Below, one piece after another: positions 10,970-21,675 of a stretch of 64,000 nt of DNA; the stretch's first letter is position 1; the number at the start of each line of letters is the position of its first letter. This stretch comes from Anagrus nilaparvatae (taxonomy: Eukaryota > Arthropoda > Insecta > Hymenoptera > Mymaridae). Under the pieces are notes generated by a model that searched no databases, had not been told where the DNA came from, and saw nothing but the letters and a program-made list of their open reading frames with translations. The stretch spans positions 2,604,001 to 2,668,000 of the forward strand of contig JAKSXM010000107.1 of the NCBI GenBank assembly GCA_022575985.1. Direction: 5' to 3'. The translations under genes were made by a program, and so were the position numbers.

Positions 10970-11810
10970 TATATATATAATAAAATTTTTATATAATAAA
11001 TTTTTATTTATTTTTTAAAAATTAGTCAACAAGTATAAATATAAATTTTTAAAAATCAGTCAACAAGTATAAATATAAGTTATGTATAATTAAATCAGGT
11101 ATATCTAGTAAATTTGAACAAGTATAAATTTATAAGTAATAGTGATAATAGTATTAGTTAGTACATAGTTATGTAAATATGATTAAATATGTCTTTGGTA
11201 AAAATTACACCGCATCACAATCTGTTTCGTTAACTATCTAGATTTGAGAAGTATAATTTAACACTCTTCTTAAATCTAGAAAGTGACGGAAGGTCACGAT
11301 AGCAGGGGGGCAGAGAATTCCATAGATTGGCATACTTGATATGGAAAGAGTTCTTCCCAGAATCTGTTAACATTGTGGTGATTTCAAGATCTACGCGGAG
11401 CCCTCTAGTAGGCTTGTCAGAGTGATAAGGTTTAAGAAGTTTTATTTATTTAACAATGAAAGAAGTAGAGAGATATAGGTATAGGTAATCCTATGCAAAA
11501 AAATTATTTAAAGTCAAAAGATTCAAAATTTCCCAGTAAATAGATTATTCACTGGGAAATTTTTACGTAAAATACTCATATTAGTGTTTGTTTTGATTTG
11601 GTTTCTGGCAGTTGGCACTCTGCACGGAATATTGAAAATTTTTGAAAAAATAACTTTTTTTGATATTTTATAAGATTTAAATTTAATCTTTAAAAACATC
11701 TTCCAAAAAATATTTTGGAATTTTTAGATAATTTATGAGTTTTTAGGCAAATAGACGCAGCCTATATTAAAAACTTAAAAATTATATATATATATAGTCA
11801 CATTCTTAGT
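10970..11810. other. AT-rich stretch, no gene seen
   Basis: A 60-bp near-duplicate (ATCAGTCAACAAGTATAAAT) occurs near 11020-11070. A hairpin with arms TTTCCCAGT/ACTGGGAAA is at 11527-11562. Nothing else is recognisable. Confidence 0.4.
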
Positions 11811-12062
11811 GTTAACAAAACTAGAGTAAAGTTGGCCGGGACAAAAATTAAAAATTAATTTTTTTTAATGAAACCTATGTCAAATAATTGCTCTTTAATT
11901 GCTCCTAAATGCTCACATAATTATTTTAATTGCTCCCAAATTATTTTTTGGTTCCTCATAGAGGAACCATTGTGATCGGTCAAAATTTTTTTTTTGATTT
12001 TTTGGTATATAAGCACGTTTTGAGACCTCAGGAAGCTAAAAAACCGGTTTTTAAAAAAAGTC

Positions 12063-12130
12063 TGTATGTGTGTATGTGTGTGTGTACGTACGTACGTACG
12101 TTCGTACGTTCGTACGTACGTACGTATGTA
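12063..12130. repeat. (TG)n/(ACGT)n microsatellite
   Basis: GTATGTGTG steps pass into about ten ACGT units. It lies at a fixed place in element K; other copies have (CA)n here (15595-15630, 58085-58115, 58323-58347). Confidence 0.9.
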
Positions 12131-12159
12131 ATCGCTTATATTTCACAAACATTATGGAA

Positions 12160-13340
12160 TTAAGACCTAATTTTTTTTTCAAAAATTTTTTCACCAAAAA
12201 AGCTCGAGGTACTTTTTTTTTTTTTTAATTTGGATGTAATACCTCATTTATTTCCATGAAAGTACTTATATTTGAAAGTATGGTTTTCACATGATATCTC
12301 GAATCGGATACTTAATTTTCTGAAAATTTTTTTCCTAAAATTTTTTTCACAAAAAAATATAAAAAATACCAATATTTTTTTTCTTTTTGGACGTAGTACC
12401 TAATTTATTTCCATGGAAGTACTAGTTTTAGAAATATCGTTTATTGTAATTTTTTGGACCTAATACTTAATTTTTTTTTAATTTTTTTGTCAAAATTTTT
12501 GTCGCCAAAAAATACAAAAACACCAAAATTTTTTTTATTTTAGGACGTAATACTTAATTTTTTCCTATGAAAGTACGAATATCTAGAATTATCGTTTGTA
12601 AAGGATTTCTCCATCTGATACATAATTTTTCGAAATTTTTTTTTAAAATTTTATCTGATACATAATTTTTCGAAATTTTTTTTTAAAAATTTTTTACATA
12701 AAATAATTTAAAAAATACCATAATTTTTTTTCTTTTTGGACGTAGTACCTCATTTTTTCCCATGAAAGTACTGATATCTAGAAGTATCGTTTTTACTCGG
12801 TATCTCGAATCTTATAATTTATTTATAAAAAATTTTTTTCTCAAAATTTTTTTCACCAAAAAATACAAAAAATACCAATTTTTTTTTTCTTTATGGACGC
12901 AGTACTTAATTTATTTCTGTGGAAGTACTAGTTTTAGAAATATCATTTATAGTAATTTTTTGGACCTGATACTTGATTTTTTCAAAATTTTTTTCTCAAA
13001 ATTTTTGTCGCCAAAAAATACAAAAACCGCCAAAATTTTTTTTATTTTAGGACGTATTACTTAATTTTTTCCTATGAAAGTACGAATATCTAGAATTATC
13101 GTTTGTAAAGGATTTCTCCATCTGATACATAATTTTGCGAAATTTTTTTTTTTTTAAATTTTTTACATAAAATAATTAAAAAAATACCATAATTTTTTTT
13201 CTTTTTGGAAGTAGTACCTCATTTTTTTCCATGAAAGTACTAATATGTAGAATTATCTTTTTAACTGGATATAAACAATCTGATACCTAATTTTTTTTCA
13301 AAATTTTCTTTTAAAATTTTTCACATAAAAAAGTTAAAAA
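12160..13340 (+). repeat. diverged tandem array inside element K
   Basis: The units contain GGACGTAGTACCT, TTTCCATGAAAGTACT and a 'tctgatac-taatttt' segment, repeated about every 150 bp with strong divergence. The open frames here are low-complexity Phe/Lys/Ile translations and are not genes. Confidence 0.7.
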
Positions 13341-13529
13341 AATATCTTTTTATTGATGTTTGAAAATTTTTTGGGTATCAGGAGAAAGTTTTTCCACTTT
13401 CTTTATTAAATTTAGAATATTTGGCACAATTATTCTAATATTTTAATTTTTTATTAGGTAAAATATAAATATTGACAACATTTTGTTATTGCTAATGAGG
13501 AACCATAGTGCCAATTACTTGGCAGGGTA

Positions 13530-14335
13530 TTTTTAAATTAATAAATAAATAATGGGTCTGCACTGGCTTTAAAAACGTTTTGGGCATAAAGTATCCCATC
13601 CACATTAATAAATCATAGCTCCAAAAATTTCTCCTGCATTAACTTAAATTGCTCTCTAAAAATTAATAAATAATTTTTTTAATTTGTTATTAAAAAATAA
13701 AAAATAAATATTTTTATTTTTGTCGGTAATTTTGACTACATGCGCATGCGTTAATTCAAAATATCATACTCCCATAGTATCTATATACTTTTTTATCCTC
13801 GGCACATCTACATATAAAAAATCTAGTATTATTTTTGGTCATATATTTGTCATAGTTACGACTGTTTTTGCGCGAAAATTAAAGTTATGTTTTTTTAAAA
13901 TAATTTAAGTTTATAAAGCTCAATCATTGAAAAAAAATCAAAAATCTTTTTAAGGTGAAAATGGGCTTTGGAAATAATACCTTACTTATTGAAGAATAAA
14001 ATCGAATCTCTTATTCAAAATTTGATTTCTGGAAAAAAGTCTTAAGATAACTAAATATTTGTTGCTGGATTATTAATAGACTTTAAGTGTACATGACGAT
14101 TTGTTTTTGTTTAATAGAATTAATTAGGCCCTGAAATGAAAAAAAAAAAATTCAAAGGTACATCGATTTGGCCCATGTTTTAAGAGGCACTTTGAATTTT
14201 CGCAAAACTGAAAAAAATCGTGAACAAGAAATGAATTGGCGATAGGTGTCAAAAAGATTTTTACATTTTTCTTTTCAAAAAGCTCGTTTTTCATATTTGA
14301 GCAACCCAAAGTTTCGAACAAAAATGTTAAAAAGT
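13530..14335. repeat. left arm of the 9.85-kb composite
   Basis: It is mirrored almost base for base at 19770-20575. It includes CATGCGCATGCGTTAATTC and, at its inner end, a family B block (GGCCCATGTTTTAAGAGGCA). No coding signal is seen. Confidence 0.85.
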
Positions 14336-14559
14336 TTAGCTATACTCAGATCCAAACAATCGAAAGAAATCGATTTAAAATGCTATTTCTAAAGCTAGTA
14401 CTTCCATATAAAAAAATTAGATACTACGTTTAAAAAGAAAAAAAAACTAATAGGGTTTTCCATTGAAAATTTCCAGTTATTATATCCAAAAAGAAAAATA
14501 ATGATGATGTTTTTTCTATTTTTCTTGTAAAAAATTTTCAAAACATTTGGTGTAAAAAA

Positions 14560-16190
14560 TACCCTGCCAACTAGCTGGCACTAAGGTTCCTCAAACAATG
14601 AGCTTAATATTTCAATATGCCACAGATATCACCGATTACAAGCATGCAATCATACATACATTTCTATTAACTTAAAAGTATTTTAACTAATTTTCAAAAT
14701 GTTAATAATCAGATTCGAGATATCGAGTAAAAACCATATTATCAAATATAAGTACTTTCATGGAACTAAATGAAGTAGTACACCAAAAAAAAAAAATATT
14801 GCAGTTTTTTTAATTTTTTAGTTTTTTTAATTTGGAGAAAAAAATTTTGAAAAAATTCAGTATCAGTTCCAAAAAATTACTATAAACGAACTTTCTAAAA
14901 CTAGTACTCTCATAGAAATAAATTAGGTACTACGTCCAAAAAGAAAAAAAAATTAACGTTTTCTGTATTTTTTGCGAAAAAAATTTTAGGAAAAATATTT
15001 TCAGAAAATTAAATATCAGATTCGAGATAACGAGTAAAAATCATACTTTCAAATACATATAAGTACTTTCATGGAAATAAATGAGGTATTACCTCCAAAA
15101 AAAAAAAAAAAAGTAGTTTAAGATTTTTTAATGAAAATATTTTTGAAAAAAAAATTAGGTCCTAATTCCATGATGGTTGTGAAATATCACCGGTTACAAT
15201 ATTTTCAAATATAAATACTTTCATGGAATTAAATGAAGTATTACACCCAATCAAAAAAAAAATATTGTAGTTTATTTAATTTTGAGAAAAAAATTTTGAA
15301 AAAATTCGGTATCAGATCCAAAAAATTACTATAAATGAACTTTATAAAAGTAGTACTCTTATAGAAATAAATTAGGTACTACGTCCAAAAAGAAAAAAAA
15401 AATTGGTGCTTTTTGTATTTTTTTGTAACGAAAATTTTGGGAAAAAATTTTCAAAAAATTAATTATTAGATTCGACAATTTGAATAAAAATCGTACTTTC
15501 AAATATAAGTACTTTCATGGAAATAAATTAGGTATTATATCCAACTTAAAAAAAACAAAGTAGTTTCAGGTTTTTTGATTTTTTGATTTTTTTCACACAC
15601 ACGCACACACACACACACACACACACATACTTTTTTTAAAAAACGGTTTTTTAGCTTCCTGAGGTCCCAAAACGTGCTTATATGCCAAAAAATCAAAAAT
15701 CAGAATTTAACCTATCACAAAACGAGTAAAAATGATTTTCTTAAAACTAGTACTTCTATAGAAAAAAATTAGGTCCTACGTCCAAAAAGAAAAAAATGTA
15801 CTTATTTTTTTTACTTCTTATTGCACAACATTTTAGAAAAATTTTTCAAAAATATAGGTATTGGATCCTAAATTCGAGTAAAAGCGTTATTTACAAAATT
15901 AGTACTTCTATATAAAATAATTAGGTACTCCATCCACAAAGAAAAAAATTTTGGTGTTTTTTTTGTTTTTTGGTGGCAAAAATTTTAAGAAAAAAATTTT
16001 CAAAAAATTAGGTATTAGATCCAAGATATATTGAGTAAAAACGATAATTCTAAAATTATTACTTTAAGAGAAAAAATTAGGTATTCCATCCCACTTAAAA
16101 AAAAAAATTAGTTTGAGATTTTTTGATGGTAAATGTTTTAAAAGAAAATTTTTTTCCATGGAAATTCGAACCTATTTTTTTACAAAAAAG
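14560..16190 (-). repeat. element K-related array in reverse orientation
   Basis: It starts with the K right end (TACCCTGCCAACTAGCTGGCA) and runs through reversed K units to the AACGTGCTTATATGCC block near 15675. Further units from 15730 to 16150 are mirrored at 19440-19770. A (CA)n tract lies at 15595-15630. Confidence 0.65.
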
Positions 16191-16199
16191 TTATTTAGA

Positions 16200-17172
16200 A
16201 TATTTTGGGTCGATCAGTAAGAAAAATCGTGGCTTTTGACATATAAGTGGAAAAATGTTTTTGACACCTATCGCCAATTTCTTGTTAACGATTTTTTCAG
16301 TTTTCTAAAAGTTTTAGCTATCTGAATGCACGGGTGAAATCAATGTGGCTTTAAAATTTTTTTTTGTGATTCCAGGGCCAAGTTAAGTAGTAATAAAAAA
16401 TGCGTCATATATTACAATTTTTGTAAGTAATTTTATAAGTAAAAATGTCTGAACACCATCTCGAAATTGAAATAAATTCAAATAAAGTAGTATTTCCTTT
16501 CAAAAGAATATTTTCTCAAAAGTAGACCAGTTTTTTTAAAGTATTATTATTTTATTTAGAATAGTTTAAATTTTCTCATAATATCAGAAATTTGCATAAT
16601 ATGCTTCTTTTTAATGTTATATTTTTAAATCCTTGGTAATATTCTAATTAGTGTTACAGCAAAGGGTTTAAAAATATACCCTTAAGAAGTACTTTTTTTA
16701 ATTTTTAATTTTAAATAAAATTTGATTAGATTAAAAAACATAAACTACTGAGGTACGTATAAAAAGATACAGATTGTTTCAAAATTTTTTGGAAGAATAA
16801 CAATTATAAAATTACCTTTAGTAAAAAAAATTGAAGTTTTATGTAAAAAAATTAATTTTTAACAAAAAATACATTGATTTTGAAAAATTTAGGCATTTTT
16901 AGGCATTAGGGCGCTGAAAATTACTTTAAAAATTAAAAGAAGCAACAATTTTTAATGAAGCAAAAGCCTTCATACATTTATTTCATTATTAAAATTTTTT
17001 TTAATTTCGCAGGTCACTTTTTTGTTCATTTTTATTTATTACTTCCGGAATGTCGCATACGTTAATTTTTATAGAATACACATACAAATAGAACCTTTTC
17101 CCCTTTGTTTATATAATTAAGTATAAATATGTGTATACTATAAATGTACATTTAATAATATGATATAATACT
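16200..17172. other. family B end, then unassigned AT-rich DNA
   Basis: 16200-16390 matches the right end of family B (CACCTATCGCCAATTTCTTG and GATTCCAGGGCCAAGTTAAG). I recognise nothing in 16400-17172. Confidence 0.45.
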
Positions 17173-18457
17173 AATAAAGATGTGCACCTCCCGAATTTAT
17201 TGAATAACTTCCACAAAAATGGTCATAAAACATCCGGATCGAATTTTTCTTATAGAAAATTGTTTCTTTTACTCCTATACGGAAGCTCAAGTTTCTAAGT
17301 TAATTAGGACAAGTAATATATCTGAAAAGGTGGCAGAAAAGCCGAAAAAAAACGGAACACTTTTTATAGTCATTTTCAAATCGCTATGATTTCACTAAAA
17401 ATCAATATTTTTTCACCAAAATTTAACCATGGATTCTTTGACTCTTTCACTTCCCGGGTCCGTTGGATGTTTTAAAAAATGTTTATATAAAAAAGTTTTA
17501 CAACCCTTCAAACTTTTTTTATCAAAATTTGTTCTAATTATCCGATTGACGCGATTTTTTTTTCTCCCGATAGAATATTTATTCTAGATATTAATTCTCA
17601 AATGTGATGCGTGCACAAATCTTTGTTTGATAGTAGTATCAATAAGAATATTTAATTTTTATGTATAGAAATCTAATAATTACTTTTCCCATTGTTTTGA
17701 GCTATGAATGAAAATAAAATTTAAGTTACGACCGCCTATGGAGAGTTTTTGATGCACCATGAAAAAATTAAATAATTTTTGAAAGAAATTCCCTGTCTTT
17801 ATTATTTTTTTTCTACTGATTTAAATATCTCTCCTTTGTTTTAACATGAATAATAGAAATTTTTTCATATAGTGTATCAAAAACTCTTAACAGGCGGTCG
17901 CACCTTAAATTTTATTTTCGTTCATAGCTCAAAAAGTGTGGTAAACGTAATTATTAGTTTTCTATTCATATGCAAGATTTAGTTTTATTGATACTACTAT
18001 CAAACAAAGATTTTTGCACGCATCAAATTTGAGAATTAATATGTAGAATAAATTTTCTATCGGGAGAAAAAAAAATCGCGTCGATCGGATAATTAGAACA
18101 AATTTTGATAAAAAAAGTTTGAAGGGTTGTAAAACTTTTTTATGTAAACATTTTTTAAAAAATCCAACGGACCCGGGAAGTGAAAGAGTCAAAGAATCCA
18201 TGGTTAAATTTTGGTGAAAAAATATTGATTTTTAGTGAAATCATAGCGATTTGAAAATGACTATAAAAAGTGTTCCGTTTTTTTTCGGCTTTTCTGCCAC
18301 CTTTTCAGATATATTACTTGTTCTAATTAACTTAGAAACTTGAGCTTCCGTATGTTTTGTATGTATACAATTTTCTGTAAGAAAAATTTTATCCGGATGT
18401 TTTGTGACCATTTTTGTGGAAGTTATTCAATAAATTCGGGAGGTGCACATCTTTATT
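17173..18457. mobile_element. 1.28-kb near-perfect palindrome
   Basis: The ends are AATAAAGATGTGCACCTCCC and its mirror. The arms are about 560-600 bp and meet near 17810. Both arms contain CACTTCCCGGGTCCGTTGGA. The TIR is hAT-like, but no clear target duplication is visible. The 17962-18201 open frame is only a reading of the arm. Confidence 0.8.
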
Positions 18458-19404
18458 TATCCGACAGTATATGTGTATTGAATTTACTTTAAAAAATAGC
18501 TGTATATAATAGTTATATTTATATACAAATTAAATTATATAGCTTCTTAGAAAAAGTTTTAAAAGAAACCAGAAGCTTTAAAAAATAATTCTTTTTGATA
18601 AAAAATTATTCTATAATTATATCATTCTTTTTTCATATGCTATCCTTTTTTAATTAATATTTGATGAAGAGATACAGCAATATCGATTAAAATTTTACAT
18701 GACTTGGATATATTTGCATAATTTAGGCCGACTAAAATATTATTATCTATCATAAAATATATGTGTCACGCTGTTCAAATTATTATTCCAAAAATTTCAA
18801 GGTTTCATCAATAATTGTTTAAAATTTTATATTTTATAGCTAATAGTTTTTTGAAAATTTTAGCATATGAGCCAACTTTTTTTTGAAGTACTGTATAATT
18901 TTTGGATAAATTTAAAAATTAAAAAAAATTTTTTTATCGACATATTTGATAAAGAAAATCAGCAATTCGATTTGCTGCTGAAAACTTTGTATAGGCCTTG
19001 AGAAAAATGTTCTTCTTAATTGAAGAACTAACTACTTAGACTAATATCTAGTTGTGTCTAAAACAAATCTATTTAAGACAAGAATAACTCGTATATACGC
19101 TTGAAATAAGAAGAAAATAATCTTTATGGAATTATATAAGGATATGGACTCTGGGAGTTAAAATTGGGGCCAAATTAGCACTTCTAGATCTGTTTTGAAC
19201 CTTTAAAGTACATTTTCACCCTAAGAGGCTTATTTTTTCCTTCAGTGACAATGTGCACCAGGTGAGATTGTTTTTAATGCCCGGTATACAATTGAATCCT
19301 CAGAATTCATTTTTACCTAAAATACGACTCGAGAATATTTTATTCTTGCTTTAATGTATGAATTTATGTATAAATTTATGAATGTAACCTGTGATATTTC
19401 CGAT
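18458..19404. other. AT-rich spacer, nothing recognised
   Basis: No repeat end, RNA gene or credible frame was seen in this part of the composite spacer. Confidence 0.4.
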
Positions 19405-19770
19405 TCATTGTGGTATTAAGACCTAATTTTTTTTAAAAACATTTTTCATTAAAAAATCTAATTTCTTTTTTAAAGCGGGATGGAATACCTATTTTTTTCT
19501 CTAAATGTAATAATTTTAGAAATATCCTTTTTACTCGATATATCTTGGATCTGATAGCTAATTTTTCGAAAATTTTTTTCTCAAAATTTTCGCCATCAAA
19601 AATAAAAAAACACCAAATTTTTTTCTTTGTGGACGGAGTACTTAATTATTTTATATATAGAAGTACTGATTTTATAAATAACCCTTTTACTCGAATTTAG
19701 GATCCAATACCTATATTTTTGAAAAATTTTTCTAAAATGTTGTGCAATAAGAAGTAAAAAAAATTTTGTT
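19405..19770. repeat. inverted copy of the 15810-16150 array
   Basis: It reads in reverse through the same units (TTGTGGACGGAGTACTTAAT, ATTGCACAACATTTTAG mirrored), making an inner foldback in the composite. Confidence 0.65.
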
Positions 19771-20635
19771 CGTAACTTTGGGTTGCTCAAATATGAAAAA
19801 CGCGCTTTTTGAAAAAAAAAAATGGGGAAATCTTTTTGACACCTGTCGCCAATTTATTTCTTGTTCACGATTTTTTTTTAGTTTTGCGAAAATTCAAAGT
19901 GCCTCTTAAAACATGGGCCAAATCGATGTACCTTTGAATTTTTTTTTTTTCATTTCAGGGCCTAATTAATTCTATTAAACAAAAACAAATCGTCATGTAC
20001 ACTTAAATTCTATTAATAATCCAGCAACAAATATTTAGTTATCTTAAGACTTTTTTCCAGAAATCAAATTTTGAATAAGAGATTCGATTTTATTCTTCAA
20101 TAAGTAAGGTATTATTTCCAAAGCCCATTTTTACCTTAAAAAGATTTTTGATTTTTTTTCAATGATTGAGCTTTATAAACTTAAATTATTTTAAAAAAAC
20201 ATAACTTTAATTTTCGCGCAAAAACAGTCGTAACTATGACAAATATATGACCAAAAATAATACTAGATTTTTTATATGTAGATCATTGTAGATGTGCCGA
20301 GGATAAAAAAGTATATAGATACTATGGGAGTATGATATTTTGAATTAACGCATGCGCATGTAGTCAAAATTACCGACAAAAATAAAAATATTTATTTTTT
20401 ATTTTTTAATAACAAATTAAAAAAATTATTTATTAATTTTTAGAGAGCAATTTAAGTTAATGCAGGAGAAATTTTTGGAGCTATGATTTATTAATGTGGA
20501 TGGGATACTTTATGCCCAAAACGTTTTTAAAGCCAGTGCAGACCCATTATTTATTTATTAATTTAAAAAAAAATAATTGGGGAGCAATTAAAATAATTAT
20601 GAGAGCATTTGGGAGCAATTAAAGAGCAATTATTT
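19771..20635. repeat. right arm of the 9.85-kb composite
   Basis: This is the mirror of the left arm. It is uninterrupted where the left arm carries element K, so it preserves that empty site. It ends in the AATTATTT that was duplicated by the next element. Confidence 0.85.
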
Positions 20636-21597
20636 CAGAGCTGGGATACTGTGACACGCTGTTATCCGTATATACGGCATACGGTGAACGGTTACTAGAT
20701 GTATTTAGCCGTATATACGGCAAACTGCATACGGTAGCCGTATAAAATAGTTCATTAATACGGCAAATTTCAAACGGATCCCGTATTGACTTTTGCCGTA
20801 TAAAATTTCATACGGCAAAATCCAATACGGGAACCGTACGAAATATGCCGTATTAATGGATCATTTTATACGGCTCCCGTATTGACTTTTTCCGTATGAA
20901 AACCCATACGGCAAAATCCAATACGGGAACCGTACAAAATATGCCGTATTAATGGACCATTTTATACGGCCCACGTATTGATTTTTGCCGTATGAAAATC
21001 CATACGGCAAAATTCAATACGGGAGCCGTATAAAATAGTCCATTAATACGGCATACTACCTACAGCTCCCGTATTTATTTATGCCGTATGAAAAAAACCG
21101 TACGACAAAATTCAATACCAAATCACCTATTTGTACGGCATAAGAATATACGGCCCCATATTTTTCTCATACGGGCCCGTATGTATATAGGACCTGGGTA
21201 ACTTCATAATGCCCACGGACCCGTATGCGTATAGAAGAGGGTATTTTCATAATGCCCACGGGTCCGTGAGCATTATGAAAATACCCAGGTCCTATATGCA
21301 TACGGGTCCGTATGCGTATAGGACTTAGGTATTTTTATACTGTGTATGGATCCGTAGGCATTATGAAAATACTAGGTTTCATACTCATACGGACCCGTAT
21401 GCATATAGGGCCTGGGATTTTTCATAATGCTGACGGGTCCGTGGGCAGTATGCATTCAAACTTTAACATACTACCAACTGATCCGTATACTTATAAAAAT
21501 AAAGTATGGACAGACTGTGCACGGATCATTATACTGCTTGGCCGTATATACGGCTGTTAGTTTTCCGTGCCCAAAATGCCGTGCATGCCCAGCTCTG
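20636..21597. mobile_element. 962-bp hAT-type MITE filled with CCGTAT/ATACGG
   Basis: The TIR CAGAGCTGGG is mirrored (CCCAGCTCTG), with AATTATTT perfectly duplicated on both sides (20628-20635 and 21598-21605). The equivalent place in the left arm (near 11880-11895) holds a single uninterrupted copy, so insertion is proven. An 8-bp duplication with a CAG start is diagnostic of hAT. The interior has roughly 38 CCGTAT or ATACGG hexamers, spaced a few to tens of bases apart, and is distinctly GC-richer than its surroundings. Confidence 0.9.
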
Positions 21598-21675
21598 AAT
21601 TATTTGACATAGGTTTCATTAAAAAAAATTAATTTTTAATTTTTGTCCCGGACAACTTTACTCTAGTGTTAACAA

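Larger units (their letters stand above)
11950..13529 (+). mobile_element. 1.58-kb element K with terminal hairpins, inserted in the left arm
   Basis: The left end is the palindrome GGTTCCTCATAGAGGAACC. The right end is AGGAACCATAG followed by the hairpin TGCCAATTACTTGGCA and GGGTA. The opposite arm of the composite (around 20555-20580) lacks it. It sits in a run of T without TIRs. A microsatellite lies near the left end and diverged units of roughly 150 bp fill the interior. Terminal hairpins, an internal tandem array and insertion between Ts resemble Helentron-derived non-autonomous elements, but this is inference. Confidence 0.6.
11820..21667. mobile_element. 9.85-kb inverted-repeat (MULE-like) composite element
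   Basis: The ends ACTAGAGTAAAGTTG are inverted, and both flanks carry GTTAACAAA (11811-11819 and 21668-21676), a 9-bp target duplication typical of Mutator-like elements. The arms, with their own insertions removed, are about 0.9-1.0 kb (11820-11949 plus 13530-14335 against 19770-20635 plus 21606-21667) and nearly identical. The spacer holds inverted tandem arrays and a 1.3-kb palindrome. No transposase is detectable. Confidence 0.8.

Noticed and set aside
12762..13064. 100-codon frame within the tandem array
   Set aside because: The translation is Phe/Leu/Lys low complexity, and the frame repeats imperfectly with each unit of the array.
17962..18201. 79-codon minus-strand frame
   Set aside because: It is a reading of one arm of a perfect palindrome; the mirror arm carries a stop and substitutions.
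20660..21560. CCGTAT/ATACGG cluster as a CRISPR array or satellite
   Set aside because: The hexamers have irregular spacing and both orientations, with no conserved repeat-spacer pattern, and sit inside a hAT-type TIR element in a eukaryotic sequence.
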